Positions 16,522 through 26,400 of a stretch of DNA of 64,000 nucleotides are shown one piece after another. The DNA is taken from the NCBI GenBank assembly GCA_964472565.1, contig CAYYNB010000006.1, positions 12,627 to 76,626 on the forward strand. Direction: 5' to 3'. Each line of letters starts with the position of its first letter. Positions within the stretch are counted from its first letter, which is position 1. The translations under genes were made by a program, and so were the position numbers. Source of the stretch: DATAMF01 sp964472565. GTDB taxonomy: Bacteria > Chloroflexota > Anaerolineae > Aggregatilineales > Aggregatilineaceae. The notes beneath the pieces are model-generated. The model did not search any database. It had not been told where the DNA came from and saw only the letters and a list, made by a program, of their open reading frames with translations.

Positions 16522-18501
16522 ATGTTAAATCGTACAGTTGCCCGCTTAGCATTTGCGGCAATAACAATAGCTCTGATTCTGAGCTTTGTTGCAATCCCTG
16601 CAAGTCAAATCAATGCCCAAGGTGGAACCTATAAAGAATCACCTATGTTGGCTGCACGCGTTGAGGCAGGAGAACTGCCTCCGGTCGATGAGCGTCTTCC
16701 CGAAAGCCCCATGGTGATCGAACCCTTTAATGAAACCGGGGTGTACGGTGGTGAGCTGCGTTTCGGCTTCCAGGGCGACAACCCTGGTTGGGGCGGCATG
16801 TGGTATACGGCGGGTTGGGAAAACCTGGCAATCTGGAAAGCTGACTTTTCGGGTGTTATGCCCAATATTGCGGAGAGCTGGGAAGTCAGTGATGATGTGA
16901 CCCAGTACACCTTCCATCTGCGCAAGGGCCTCAAGTGGTCGGATGGGGTGGACTTCAACGCTGATGACATCATGTTCTATATCGAAGATGTCTTGTTTGA
17001 TCCCGATATCAGCGAATCTGGTCCAGTAGCTGACTGGCTGCCGCGCGAAAACACTGAGGGATTTAAGGCTGAGAAAATTGACGACTACACGGTCAAATTC
17101 ACCTTCGCCAAGCCCTATGGCACTTTCCTCTATAATCTAGCCAAGTGGGATGGCCGTCATATCACCTTCTTCCCCAAGCACTTCCTGATGCAGTACCACA
17201 AGAAATACAATCCCGATGTTGACTCCCTGGTAGCCGGTGAAGATGGTGTTGAAGACTGGGTCGGCCTGTTCAATAAATATGCTTGCGGCCCCAGCGATGA
17301 CACGCAAAACTACTTCCGCTATCCACAGCGCCCCACGCTCTTCCCCTGGATCGTCACTGAACCGTTGGGAACGGGCACACAGGTTAAAATGGAACGGAAT
17401 CCCTACTACTGGAAAGTTGACTCCGAAGGCAACCAACTGCCCTATATTGACACCGTGCTGGGTATGACCTATAAGGACAATCAAAGCCGTACTTTTGCCA
17501 TGCTGAACGGCGACCTCGACTACATCAAAGACCCCTCCAATGAAGACCGCATTCTCTTCTTTGATGCGGTTGACGCGGGCGACCCATTGGCAGTCAATAC
17601 GCAAATTTCCGACGGTGCCAACACACTCTCCATCCACTTCAACCGCACCATTGCCGATCCCTTGAAATCTGAACTCTTTGCGAATAAAGATTTCCGCATC
17701 GGTATGTCCTACGCAATCAATCGTCCAGAACTCATTGAAATTGTTTACAGCGGTCAGGGTACACCCGCACAGGTTGCCCCACTGGAATCTTCACCGCTGT
17801 ACAACGAACAGCTTGCGACCCAGTACACTGAATATAATGTCGATCTGGCGAATGAATACCTGGATAAAGTACTGCCAGAAAAGGACAGCGAAGGCTTCCG
17901 TCTGGGATCCGATGGTAACCGCTTGAGCATCGTCCTGACGGTTGTGAACGACTTGTCCTATGGTGGAAACTATGTGCAGATCGCTGAACTGCTGATTGGC
18001 TACTGGAAAGCCGTTGGCGTTGAAGTGAACCTCAATTCGGTTGCCAATCAGGTTTTCACCGAATCCTACATGGAAGACAATCAGATCGAAGCGACTGTCT
18101 ACACCGGTGAAGGTGGTGCAGGCATTACCGGAATTCTCGATTCCCGTTATTATGTCCCCGGTGACTACTTTGGGATGTACGGCCAGGGTTGGTATTTCTG
18201 GCGCGTCAAAGACACGACGGGTGCCGTTCAGGTCGAAATGCCTGCCGATATCCTCGCTATTCGTCAACAATTCGAAACTCAAGTTCTGACTCAGCCCACG
18301 CAGGAAGCCCAGATTGAAGCGATGAAAGAAATTCTTCAGATCGCGGCAGATCAGTTCTGGGTAATTGGTATTGCCCGTAATGGCCCCGGCTATCAGGTCT
18401 TCAGCTCTCGTCTCGGCAACCAGCCAGCAGAGTGGGTTGGCGGCTGGATTTCCGGTGTCCAGAAGATCACATTCCCTGAGCAGTGGTATCTCAAAGAATA
18501 G
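16522..18501 (+). CDS. Family 5 extracellular solute-binding protein (DppA/OppA-like)
   Basis: Large periplasmic-type binding protein of 659 residues. The signal peptide (about 1-33) ends INAQG. The family-5 core is recognisable from VMPNIAESWEVSDDVTQYTF through FHLRKGLKWSDGVDFNADDI. The subfamily delivers oligopeptides in many bacteria and oligosaccharides in Thermotogae and related phyla. The substrate cannot be read from sequence, but LacI-type operators upstream favour a sugar. I chose the ATG at 16522 because AAGGAG ends 6 nt before it. An upstream GTG frame (16486) would add residues before a clean signal peptide. A strong terminator-like hairpin follows the stop codon. Confidence 0.92.
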   Translation: MLNRTVARLAFAAITIALILSFVAIPASQINAQGGTYKESPMLAARVEAGELPPVDERLPESPMVIEPFNETGVYGGELRFGFQGDNPGWGGMWYTAGWENLAIWKADFSGVMPNIAESWEVSDDVTQYTFHLRKGLKWSDGVDFNADDIMFYIEDVLFDPDISESGPVADWLPRENTEGFKAEKIDDYTVKFTFAKPYGTFLYNLAKWDGRHITFFPKHFLMQYHKKYNPDVDSLVAGEDGVEDWVGLFNKYACGPSDDTQNYFRYPQRPTLFPWIVTEPLGTGTQVKMERNPYYWKVDSEGNQLPYIDTVLGMTYKDNQSRTFAMLNGDLDYIKDPSNEDRILFFDAVDAGDPLAVNTQISDGANTLSIHFNRTIADPLKSELFANKDFRIGMSYAINRPELIEIVYSGQGTPAQVAPLESSPLYNEQLATQYTEYNVDLANEYLDKVLPEKDSEGFRLGSDGNRLSIVLTVVNDLSYGGNYVQIAELLIGYWKAVGVEVNLNSVANQVFTESYMEDNQIEATVYTGEGGAGITGILDSRYYVPGDYFGMYGQGWYFWRVKDTTGAVQVEMPADILAIRQQFETQVLTQPTQEAQIEAMKEILQIAADQFWVIGIARNGPGYQVFSSRLGNQPAEWVGGWISGVQKITFPEQWYLKE

Positions 18502-18521
18502 TAAATCGTCAATGTGCTTAG

Positions 18522-18566
18522 GTTATACCTCTCAGTCGAAAGGCTGAGGGGTATAACTTCTTTCTT
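18522..18566 (+). terminator. Terminator-like stem-loop after binding-protein gene
   Basis: A 14-bp stem (18522-18535 with 18544-18557, one G-T pair) with an 8-nt loop, followed by TTCTTTCTT. It lies between the binding-protein stop and the first permease ATG of the same operon. It should end many transcripts and let the rest read through, giving excess binding protein. Confidence 0.85.
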
Positions 18567-18621
18567 GTATGAGTGTTTGGCATCAATCACCACAGCGTAG
18601 AGTCTGTAAGGAAGTGTATCT

Positions 18622-19611
18622 ATGTGGCAATATCTTGCGCGCCGCTTTGTTTATATGATCTTTACCATCTGGATTATTTCACTGGTCTCCTTTGCCGTGA
18701 TCCAACTTCCTCCAGGCGATTATGTTACCAGTATGATTTCGCAGATGTATGCCTCTGGTGGACAAAACATGCCACCAGAATATATTACACAATTACGCGA
18801 ACAATATGGCTTGGATGAACCCGCACATCTCCAATATTATAAATGGATTCGTAAAATTGTTTTGCATGGCGAATTTGGCTATTCGTTCATCTATCGCGAA
18901 GACTCGCGAGAAATGATTTTTGCCCGGCTACCGGTAACGTTTGCCATATCCGCTTTTTCAATGCTTTTCATTTGGATCATGGCGATACCTATTGGTGTTT
19001 TTTCGGCGGCGCATCAATATTCCATTGGAGATTATGTTTTCACCTTCATTGGTTTTATTGGGTTAGCCGTCCCCAGTTTTTTGATGGCGCTTATCTTAAT
19101 GTTTATCAGTTATAAATATTTTGACCGAGCCATGATCGGTCTGTTTTCAGTCGAATATGCCGACGCCCCCTGGAGTATCGAAAAATTTATCGATATGCTC
19201 AAGCACCTGTGGATTCCCGTTATCATCATCGGGACCGGGGGGACAGCCGGTATGATTCGCACCATGCGGGCGAACTTGCTCGATGAACTAAATCGACCCT
19301 ATGTGGATACTGCTCGTGCCAAAGGAGTATCCGAAAGTCGCCTGCTGTGGAAATATCCCGTGCGCCATGCATTGAATCCTTTTGTCAGCACAATCGGTTG
19401 GGTGCTGCCCGGATTGGTTGGCGGCGAGGTAATTGTGTCCGTTGTGCTCAACCTTCCCACATCTGGCCCTGTAATCTTTGACTCGCTGATGAAACAGGAT
19501 ATGTACATGGCCGCCGGGTTTATTTTGATGGTTAGCACCTTAACCGTGATTGGTACTTTTATCTCTGACCTTCTGCTAGTCTGGCTCGATCCACGTATTC
19601 GACTCACCTAG
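18622..19611 (+). CDS. Dpp/Opp-type ABC transporter permease (DppB-like)
   Basis: First permease of the importer, 329 residues with six predicted membrane segments. The N-terminus MWQYLARRFVYMIFTIWIIS and the PGDYVTSM segment are typical of the DppB/OppB family. The cytoplasmic ATPase-docking loop has the form DTARAKGVSESRLLWKYPVR, then HALNPF. It opens 121 bp after the binding-protein gene, beyond the hairpin, and pairs with the DppC-like protein to form the channel. Confidence 0.95.
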   Translation: MWQYLARRFVYMIFTIWIISLVSFAVIQLPPGDYVTSMISQMYASGGQNMPPEYITQLREQYGLDEPAHLQYYKWIRKIVLHGEFGYSFIYREDSREMIFARLPVTFAISAFSMLFIWIMAIPIGVFSAAHQYSIGDYVFTFIGFIGLAVPSFLMALILMFISYKYFDRAMIGLFSVEYADAPWSIEKFIDMLKHLWIPVIIIGTGGTAGMIRTMRANLLDELNRPYVDTARAKGVSESRLLWKYPVRHALNPFVSTIGWVLPGLVGGEVIVSVVLNLPTSGPVIFDSLMKQDMYMAAGFILMVSTLTVIGTFISDLLLVWLDPRIRLT

Positions 19612-19669
19612 CTGATTTCGTCTGCGGGCCTTCAACTAATAGAACCACTGTGTTTTTGGAGAGAGAAAT

Positions 19670-20866
19670 ATGAATGTAACGGTATCACAAGACTCCATTG
19701 ATCAGGTACTACAGCCAGACGGAACAGCGATCCCGCCAGATGTGCTAGATACCGAAAATCTCAAGATTGATGTCGCGACTCAGTGGCAGTTGATGTGGTG
19801 GAAATTTCGGCGGCATCGACTGGCAAATATCAGTGCCGTGATAGTGCTATTTTATTACTTCGTGGCGATCTTTGCTGAATTCTTTGCGCCCTATCAATCG
19901 ACTGACTATATCGCGGAGTATGTTTATTCTCCGCCGCAGCCTATTCATTTTTTCGATGATGGTACGTTTAAACCGCACGTTAAAGGGCTTACCTTCACTC
20001 GTGACGAACGTTCATTTAAAAAGATTTGGTCCGTTGATGATAGCCAGGTGATTCCGATACGTTTCTTTGCGAAGGGATCAGAATATAAGGTTGGCCTTCA
20101 CTGGACCAAGATTCCCCTGATCAAGGAATTATATGTGACACTTGATCGTCATCTGATCGGACCTGTCGATAAGGCCCAACCCATGTACTTGATGGGTGCC
20201 GACAAGAGTGGCCGTGACATCTTTTCCCGTATGATTCATAGCAGCAGAATTTCATTGAGCGTTGGATTGTTTGGTGTCGCACTGTCGATGATACTCGGTA
20301 TCGTGCTAGGTGGTCTATCAGGCTTACTGGGTGGTGGGGTCGATACGATCATTCAGCGTTTGATTGAGATTATGATGTCGATTCCCATGCTGCCTATCAT
20401 GCTCGCCATCGCTGCTGTGGTGCCTCCTAACTGGACTGCGCTCCGTGTTTATTTCATCATTACCATTATCCTGGCCTTTACAAGTTGGACCGGTCTTGCC
20501 CGTGTAGTACGTGGTAAATTCCTCGCTCTACGTGAAGAAGACTTTATCCTTGCGGCTCGCCTGGATGGCACAGGTCGATTTCGCCTGATATTCAGCCATA
20601 TGCTGCCATCATTTTATAGTCACATCATCGCCTCACTGACTCTGGCGCTGCCGGGCATGATCCTGGGAGAAACCGCGCTTAGCTTTTTGGGTGTAGGGTT
20701 GCGTCCTCCTGTAGTCAGTTGGGGCGTGATGCTGCAAGAAACCCAAAAAGTCGCCGTTTTAGCATTATATCCCTGGCTGTTGTGGCCGGCGGTAGCAGTT
20801 ATTATTGTGGTACTGGCGTTTAATTTCCTCGGCGATGGTTTGCGCGACGCCGCTGACCCATACTAG
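19670..20866 (+). CDS. Dpp/Opp-type ABC transporter permease (DppC-like) with enlarged external loop
   Basis: Second permease, 398 residues and therefore about 100 longer than classical DppC. The extra length is a hydrophilic external segment between membrane segment 1 (about 62-82) and the conserved GADKSGRDIFSRM. This is known in oligosaccharide-type relatives. The docking loop reads RLDGTGRFRLIFSHMLP. A GGAGAG ribosome site precedes the ATG. It follows DppB by 58 bp. Confidence 0.94.
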   Translation: MNVTVSQDSIDQVLQPDGTAIPPDVLDTENLKIDVATQWQLMWWKFRRHRLANISAVIVLFYYFVAIFAEFFAPYQSTDYIAEYVYSPPQPIHFFDDGTFKPHVKGLTFTRDERSFKKIWSVDDSQVIPIRFFAKGSEYKVGLHWTKIPLIKELYVTLDRHLIGPVDKAQPMYLMGADKSGRDIFSRMIHSSRISLSVGLFGVALSMILGIVLGGLSGLLGGGVDTIIQRLIEIMMSIPMLPIMLAIAAVVPPNWTALRVYFIITIILAFTSWTGLARVVRGKFLALREEDFILAARLDGTGRFRLIFSHMLPSFYSHIIASLTLALPGMILGETALSFLGVGLRPPVVSWGVMLQETQKVAVLALYPWLLWPAVAVIIVVLAFNFLGDGLRDAADPY

Positions 20867-20881
20867 AAAATAGAGGTTCGT

Positions 20882-21925
20882 ATGGTTGATACATTATTGG
20901 AAGTTTGCGATCTCCTGATACATTTTTTTACCGACGAGGGGGTTGTGAAAGCGGTCGATGGAGTCAATCTAACGATTCCGCGGGGCAAAACAATATGTTT
21001 AGTGGGTGAAAGCGGATGTGGCAAAAGTGTAACAGCGCGCGCTTTTCTTCAGATCATCCGTAAACCCGGACGAATTGTTTCCGGTCAAATGCTTTATCAC
21101 CAGCAGCGGCCTGATGGGTCTACCGAAGTGATCGACTTGGCTAAACTGCCGCCCAAAGGGGATGCCATCCGCAAAATTCGGGGCAAAGAAATCTCCATGA
21201 TTTTCCAGGAGCCAATGACCTCGTTGAGTTTGATGCATACGGTGGGTAATCAGATTACGGAGGCCATCCTGCTCCATGAAAAAACGAGCAAGCTGGAGGC
21301 GCGGAAGCGCGCCATCGACTTACTTCAGCGTGTCGGCATCCCCCGTCCCGATCGACTGATAGATGAGTATCCATTCCGGTTAAGCGGTGGGATGCGACAG
21401 CGCGCCATGATTGCAATGGCCTTGTCTTGTAATCCAACCATGCTTATTGCCGACGAACCAACAACTGCACTGGATGTGACAACCCAGGCACAAATTCTCG
21501 ATCTCCTTCTCGATTTGCAGCATCAATCCAATATGTCCCTTTTGTTTATCACGCATGATTTAGGTGTGGTCGCTGAAATTGCCGATGAGGTTGCCGTCAT
21601 GTACCTGGGCCGGATCGTCGAACAAAGCGATGCGGTGACTATCTTTAATTCACCTAAACATCCCTATACCCAGGCACTCTTGAAATCAATTCCTAAAGTT
21701 GCCATGAAACGGGAAGAGTTAGCCCCGATCAAAGGCATGGTGCCTAGCCCATTCCGTCGCCCAACCGGTTGTGTCTTTCATCCACGCTGTTCACAACGAA
21801 TGGATGAATGCTCACAGACAGACCCTGTGGCAACCCAGGTCGATGCAAATCATATGGTACGTTGTCTGTTATATCAAAATGCCTCAGCAGTGAAGACAAA
21901 TGTGGGGACTGTAGCACATGATTAA
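20882..21925 (+). CDS. Dpp/Opp-type ABC transporter ATPase (DppD-like)
   Basis: ATP-binding subunit of 347 residues. Walker A GESGCGKSV, signature LSGGMRQRAMIAMAL, Walker B LLIADEPTTALD and switch His in FITHDLGVV. The C-terminal oligopeptide/dipeptide extension has the four-Cys iron-sulfur-like pattern starting GCVFHPRC. It drives import together with the DppF-like ATPase, whose gene overlaps its end by 8 bp. Confidence 0.95.
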   Translation: MVDTLLEVCDLLIHFFTDEGVVKAVDGVNLTIPRGKTICLVGESGCGKSVTARAFLQIIRKPGRIVSGQMLYHQQRPDGSTEVIDLAKLPPKGDAIRKIRGKEISMIFQEPMTSLSLMHTVGNQITEAILLHEKTSKLEARKRAIDLLQRVGIPRPDRLIDEYPFRLSGGMRQRAMIAMALSCNPTMLIADEPTTALDVTTQAQILDLLLDLQHQSNMSLLFITHDLGVVAEIADEVAVMYLGRIVEQSDAVTIFNSPKHPYTQALLKSIPKVAMKREELAPIKGMVPSPFRRPTGCVFHPRCSQRMDECSQTDPVATQVDANHMVRCLLYQNASAVKTNVGTVAHD

Positions 21926-23009
21926 TCAGGTTGATCAAGCGAGTGCAGAAGGCACACGGGCCGAAGATAGCAACCCAATACTGGTTGATATACGTGATCT
22001 GAAAATGCATTATGCGATCACTGAGGGTATTTTTGCGCGCTCCAAAGGCTTTACGAGAGCCGTTGATGGTGTCAGTTTTGCCATTCGCCGTGGAGAGACA
22101 TTAGGCCTGGTGGGAGAAAGTGGCTGTGGGAAAACGACGGTGGGGCGCTGTTTGGTCAGAGCTTATACCCCAACCGCAGGCCAAATGCTCTATCATAAAG
22201 CCCTGGAGGAGTCAACGACCCATCAAAAGGAAGTCGTTGATTTAGCCAAACTGGAACCCAAGCATTTGAAACCTTTCCGGCGTGAAATTCGGATGATTTT
22301 TCAAGACCCCTACTCGTCCCTGAACCCTCGCATGACGGTTCTTGAGAACATTACAGAAGCCTTGAAAGCTAATAAAATGGCGTCGCTCTCCGAAATGAAG
22401 GAGCGGGCCAGCTATTTGCTCAAGCGCGTTGGACTTCGCCCCGAATATATGGTGCGATATCCGCACGCCTTCAGTGGGGGGGAACGCCAACGGATTGTCA
22501 TTGCCCGTGCCTTAGTGACCAATCCCCGGCTTATTATTGCGGATGAGGCTGTATCGGCGCTTGATGTTTCGGTTCGTGCCCAGATTCTTAATTTAATGGA
22601 AGAGCTTCAGACCGATTTCGATTTAACCTATTTATTTATTTCTCACGATCTGAGCGTTATTCGCCATATCTGTGATCGGGTCGTGGTCATGTATGTCGGT
22701 AAAATTGTTGAGATTGCGGAAGGCCTTGATATTTATATCAATCCCAAACATCCCTACACCGAAGCCTTGATGTCCGCCGTACCGATCTCAAATCCACTCC
22801 AACGCGAGCGAAGCCAGCGGATCCATTTGAAGGGCGAAGTTGCCGATCCATCAAATCCACCGTCGGGCTGTTACTTCCATCCTCGCTGCCAATATGCCCA
22901 GGAGCGTTGTCACGTTGAAGAACCCACACTGCGTAACCTGGATAGCGGGCATTTTATCGCGTGTCATTTCGCTGAAGAATTAAACCTGCGCGGAGCCGTT
23001 ATGGTATAG
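21918..23009 (+). CDS. Dpp/Opp-type ABC transporter ATPase (DppF-like)
   Basis: Second ATPase of the importer, 363 residues. Walker A GESGCGKTT, signature FSGGERQRIVIARAL, Walker B LIIADEAVSALDVS. Its Walker-B follow-up is A-V-S rather than P-T-S, as is common in DppF. The C-terminal zone has GCYFHPRCQYAQERC. It is the last gene of the operon and is followed by a terminator at 23116. Confidence 0.95.
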   Translation: MINQVDQASAEGTRAEDSNPILVDIRDLKMHYAITEGIFARSKGFTRAVDGVSFAIRRGETLGLVGESGCGKTTVGRCLVRAYTPTAGQMLYHKALEESTTHQKEVVDLAKLEPKHLKPFRREIRMIFQDPYSSLNPRMTVLENITEALKANKMASLSEMKERASYLLKRVGLRPEYMVRYPHAFSGGERQRIVIARALVTNPRLIIADEAVSALDVSVRAQILNLMEELQTDFDLTYLFISHDLSVIRHICDRVVVMYVGKIVEIAEGLDIYINPKHPYTEALMSAVPISNPLQRERSQRIHLKGEVADPSNPPSGCYFHPRCQYAQERCHVEEPTLRNLDSGHFIACHFAEELNLRGAVMV

Positions 23010-23115
23010 AAGCACGATCCTTCCGCGCGCAGGATGATTGATTAGTGCTTTGTCAGTCGAACTAAAAGTCAGGCGGATGGTCAGATGTCTAGGATTTGGT
23101 CCCTGCGGCTGATTC

Positions 23116-23150
23116 ATACCCCTTCTCTTTGGGAAGGGGGTATTTATTTA
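23116..23150 (+). terminator. Terminator of the Dpp-type importer operon
   Basis: Arms ATACCCCTTC and GAAGGGGGTAT (one bulged G) enclose a short loop and are followed by TTATTTA. It lies about 110 bp after the last ATPase gene and before the gltB leader. Confidence 0.7.
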
Positions 23151-23477
23151 TATGGGCAGCCTGTATGACGCTGCCTGCCTTTAATCGTCTCCTTCATAAT
23201 CAGCAGATTGCACCTGAAATTCAGGCGTTTATTTAGGCATTTTGCCTATACCATACCCTCTGTAATTGTCTATAGTATAAATGCTACGGATTGTAGTACC
23301 GTCTAGGAAACTCCCATTTCATTTGTTGATAGTCTCGCCTTCGGTGTGGACTGCCCATCAAAAAACTTTTTTTCTCTATAAGTAGTCGTCTATATTGTCG
23401 TTGGTCAGGATATTCATCTGCCATGCGAATGCTTCTGCATAGGCTGAGCCTGAGGGCGACCAGGGAGGTAGAATTAT
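23151..23477. other. Leader region upstream of gltB
   Basis: No gene. It has a small hairpin TAGGC/GCCTA (23234-23238 with 23244-23248) and TATAGTATAAAT-type A/T sequences near 23270 that could be a -10 box. No matching -35 was found. A strong ribosome site GGGAGGT precedes the gltB ATG. Confidence 0.4.
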
Positions 23478-26400
23478 ATGTCTCAAAGATTCCCTGATAA
23501 GCAAGGGCTTTACGACAGTGCTTTCGAACATGATGCGTGTGGGATCGGGTTTGTTGCCCATATCAAGGGTCGCCCATCACATGATATTGTGGTACAGGGA
23601 CTGGAAGTTCTCGAACGAATGACTCATCGCGGTGCAGAAAGCGCGGATAACCGGACAGGTGACGGGGCCGGGGTGCTGCTCCAGATTCCCCATGAATTTT
23701 ACCGGTCTCAGGTCGCGGGCCTCCCCGATGCGGGCGCATATGGTATGGGGCTGGTTTTCCTGCCGCGCGATCTGGACGAAGCACAGTTTTGTATCGATAT
23801 GTTTAACGAGGTCGTGGCCTGTGAAGGGCTGGCTGTGATTAGCTGGCGTGATGTCCCGGTGAACAGCGCCGTTTTGGGTGAGATCGCCCGTGCAGCCGAA
23901 CCCGTTATCAAACAGATTTTCGTCGCGGGCAATCTCACGAGGGACGAGCTGGATCGTAAGCTGTACGTCATCCGTAAGCAGGTTGAAAATCGTATCCGGC
24001 AGTCAAAACGGGCACCATCCTTTTACGTGACACACCTGTCCAGCCGGACGGTGATCTACAAAGGGATGTTGATGCCTGCCCAGATCAGGCAGTATTATCC
24101 TGAACTCCTGGATGATCGGGTACAAAGCGCGATCACATTGGTGCATTCTCGCTTCAGCACCAACACTTTCCCCACCTGGGATCTCGCGCAGCCATTCCGC
24201 CTGCTGGCGCATAATGGTGAAATCAACACCATTAAAGGCAACCGCTTCTGGATGCAGGCGAGTGAATCGAGTTTCCGTTCGCCGCTGTTTGGCAGCGACC
24301 TTCCCAAGCTGCTGCCAATTATCGAGCCGGACAAAAGTGATTCGGCGTCTGTCGATAATGTATTGGAACTGCTCACCAATACGGGGCGGTCACTGCCCCA
24401 TGCGTTGATGATGCTGATCCCCGAATCGTTTAATCACCTGAATCCAATTCCTGACGATCTGAAATTTTTCTACGAGTACCACTCGGCATTTATGGAACCC
24501 TGGGATGGTCCGGCATCGATGATCTTCTGTGATGGGCGGCTGGTCGGGGGCACTCTTGACCGTAATGGGCTGCGTCCTTCACGTTATGTCGTGACGAAAG
24601 ACGATTTGATCGTGATGGGGTCCGAAGTTGGCGTGCAGGATTTTGAACCGGAACGCGTCGCTTACAAAGGGCGTTTGCGTCCCGGTAAACTGCTGCTGGT
24701 GGATACCGAAGCCGGGCGCATCATTCCCGACGCCGAGATTAAAGAGCGTATCAGCCATCAGGTTCCCTATCGTGAATGGGTAGAGAAAAACCGCATCACC
24801 TTCATCAGCGTACCGCTGAATAACCCCGTTCCAGTGGGCATCCCGGCGGAACAGCTTCATGATCTGCACCTCGTTTTTGGTTATACCAAAGAAGATATTG
24901 AGGACATCCTGCTCCCCCTACTCGAACGTCACCAGGAGCCGGTTAGCTCGATGGGCACGGATACACCGCTGGCCGTTTTTTCAGATAGACCGCAGCGGCT
25001 GTTTAACTACTTCAAGCAGATGTTTGCTCAGGTAACGAATCCCCCCATTGATCCCATCCGCGAACAGCTTGTCATGACGCTCACCAGCTATATCGGCAAA
25101 GAGGGTAATCTGCTGGACGAAACCCCTGAGCACTGCCACACTATCCAGTTTAAACGTCCCATCTTTTCCAATCTGGATATGTACAAGCTGCGCCACTGGG
25201 ATAATCCCGATTTCCGGGTCGGCACACTCAAGATGACGTTCCCGGCCAAAGAAGGCGCGGCAGGTTTACAACAGGCGATGGATCAGCTCTGTCAGCAGGC
25301 GGAACAGCTTGTCGATCAAGGCTACGACTTCATCATTTTGTCGGATCGCGGGGTGGACGCGGAACACGCGCCCATCCCGTCTTTATTAGCCTGCGCGGGC
25401 GTTCACCATCACCTGATTCGTGTCCAGAAACGGACGCTTTGCGCCCTGTTGATCGAAACCGCCGAAGTACGCGAAGTGATGCATTTTGCGCTGCTCTATG
25501 GTTATGGGGCAAGTGCGATCAACCCCTACGGGGCGCTGGCGACCATTCACGCCCTGCACAAACAAGGCCGCCTTTCGTCAGTTGAAAATTATCTCCATGC
25601 CGAAAACATCTTCATTGATGCGATTGACAAAGGTCTGCTCAAGATTCTCTCCAAGCTCGGTATCTCAACCCTGCGCAGCTATCATGGTTCCCAACCGTTT
25701 GAGGCGATTGGCCTGAGTCAGGAAGTGGTGGAGCAGTATTTCACGGGTACCGCATCGCGTATTGGCGGGATCGGCCTGGAAGAAATCGCGCAGGAAGTCC
25801 TGCTGAGTCACCGACAGGCGTATGTCGAGCGGCCCAATCTGCTGCCGTCCGAAGGGGTTTACCAATACCGCAAAGAAGGCGAGCACCATGCCTGGAATCC
25901 CGAAACGATTCACCGTCTTCAATGGGCCGTCCGCACCGGCGATTACGAAAAATTCAAAGAATTTTCCGGCTACGTTAACACCTTCAACCAGCACCCCCAC
26001 GTGATTCGGGGTCTGCTCGACTTTAAGCCCCAACAATCGATCCCATTAGAAGAAGTCGAACCAGCCGAAGCCATTATGAAGCGGTTGACGACGGGTGCTA
26101 TGTCGTTTGGTTCGCTCGGTAAAGATGTCCACGAAACCATTGCCACTGCTATGAACGCCATTGGCGGGCGCAGTAATTCCGGCGAGGGAGGGGAAGCCCC
26201 GGAACGTTATACGCCGCGCCCCGATGGAACCTGGACGCGCAGCGCGATCAAACAGATCGCGTCGGCGCGTTTTGGCGTGACCAGTCATTATCTGGCGAAT
26301 GCGGATGAGTTACAGATCAAAATGGCTCAGGGTGCCAAGCCGGGTGAAGGCGGACAGTTGCCTGGTCACAAAGTGGATGCCATCATCGCCAAAACGCGCT

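Noticed and set aside
18522..18566. End of a separate operon after the binding-protein gene
   Set aside because: The following permease and ATPase genes need a binding protein, have no obvious promoter of their own and are on the same strand, so partial termination is more likely.
23230..23300. NtcA-like nitrogen-control site upstream of gltB
   Set aside because: GTA and TAC half-sites occur but not with the required 8-base spacing, and the regulator is typical of cyanobacteria.
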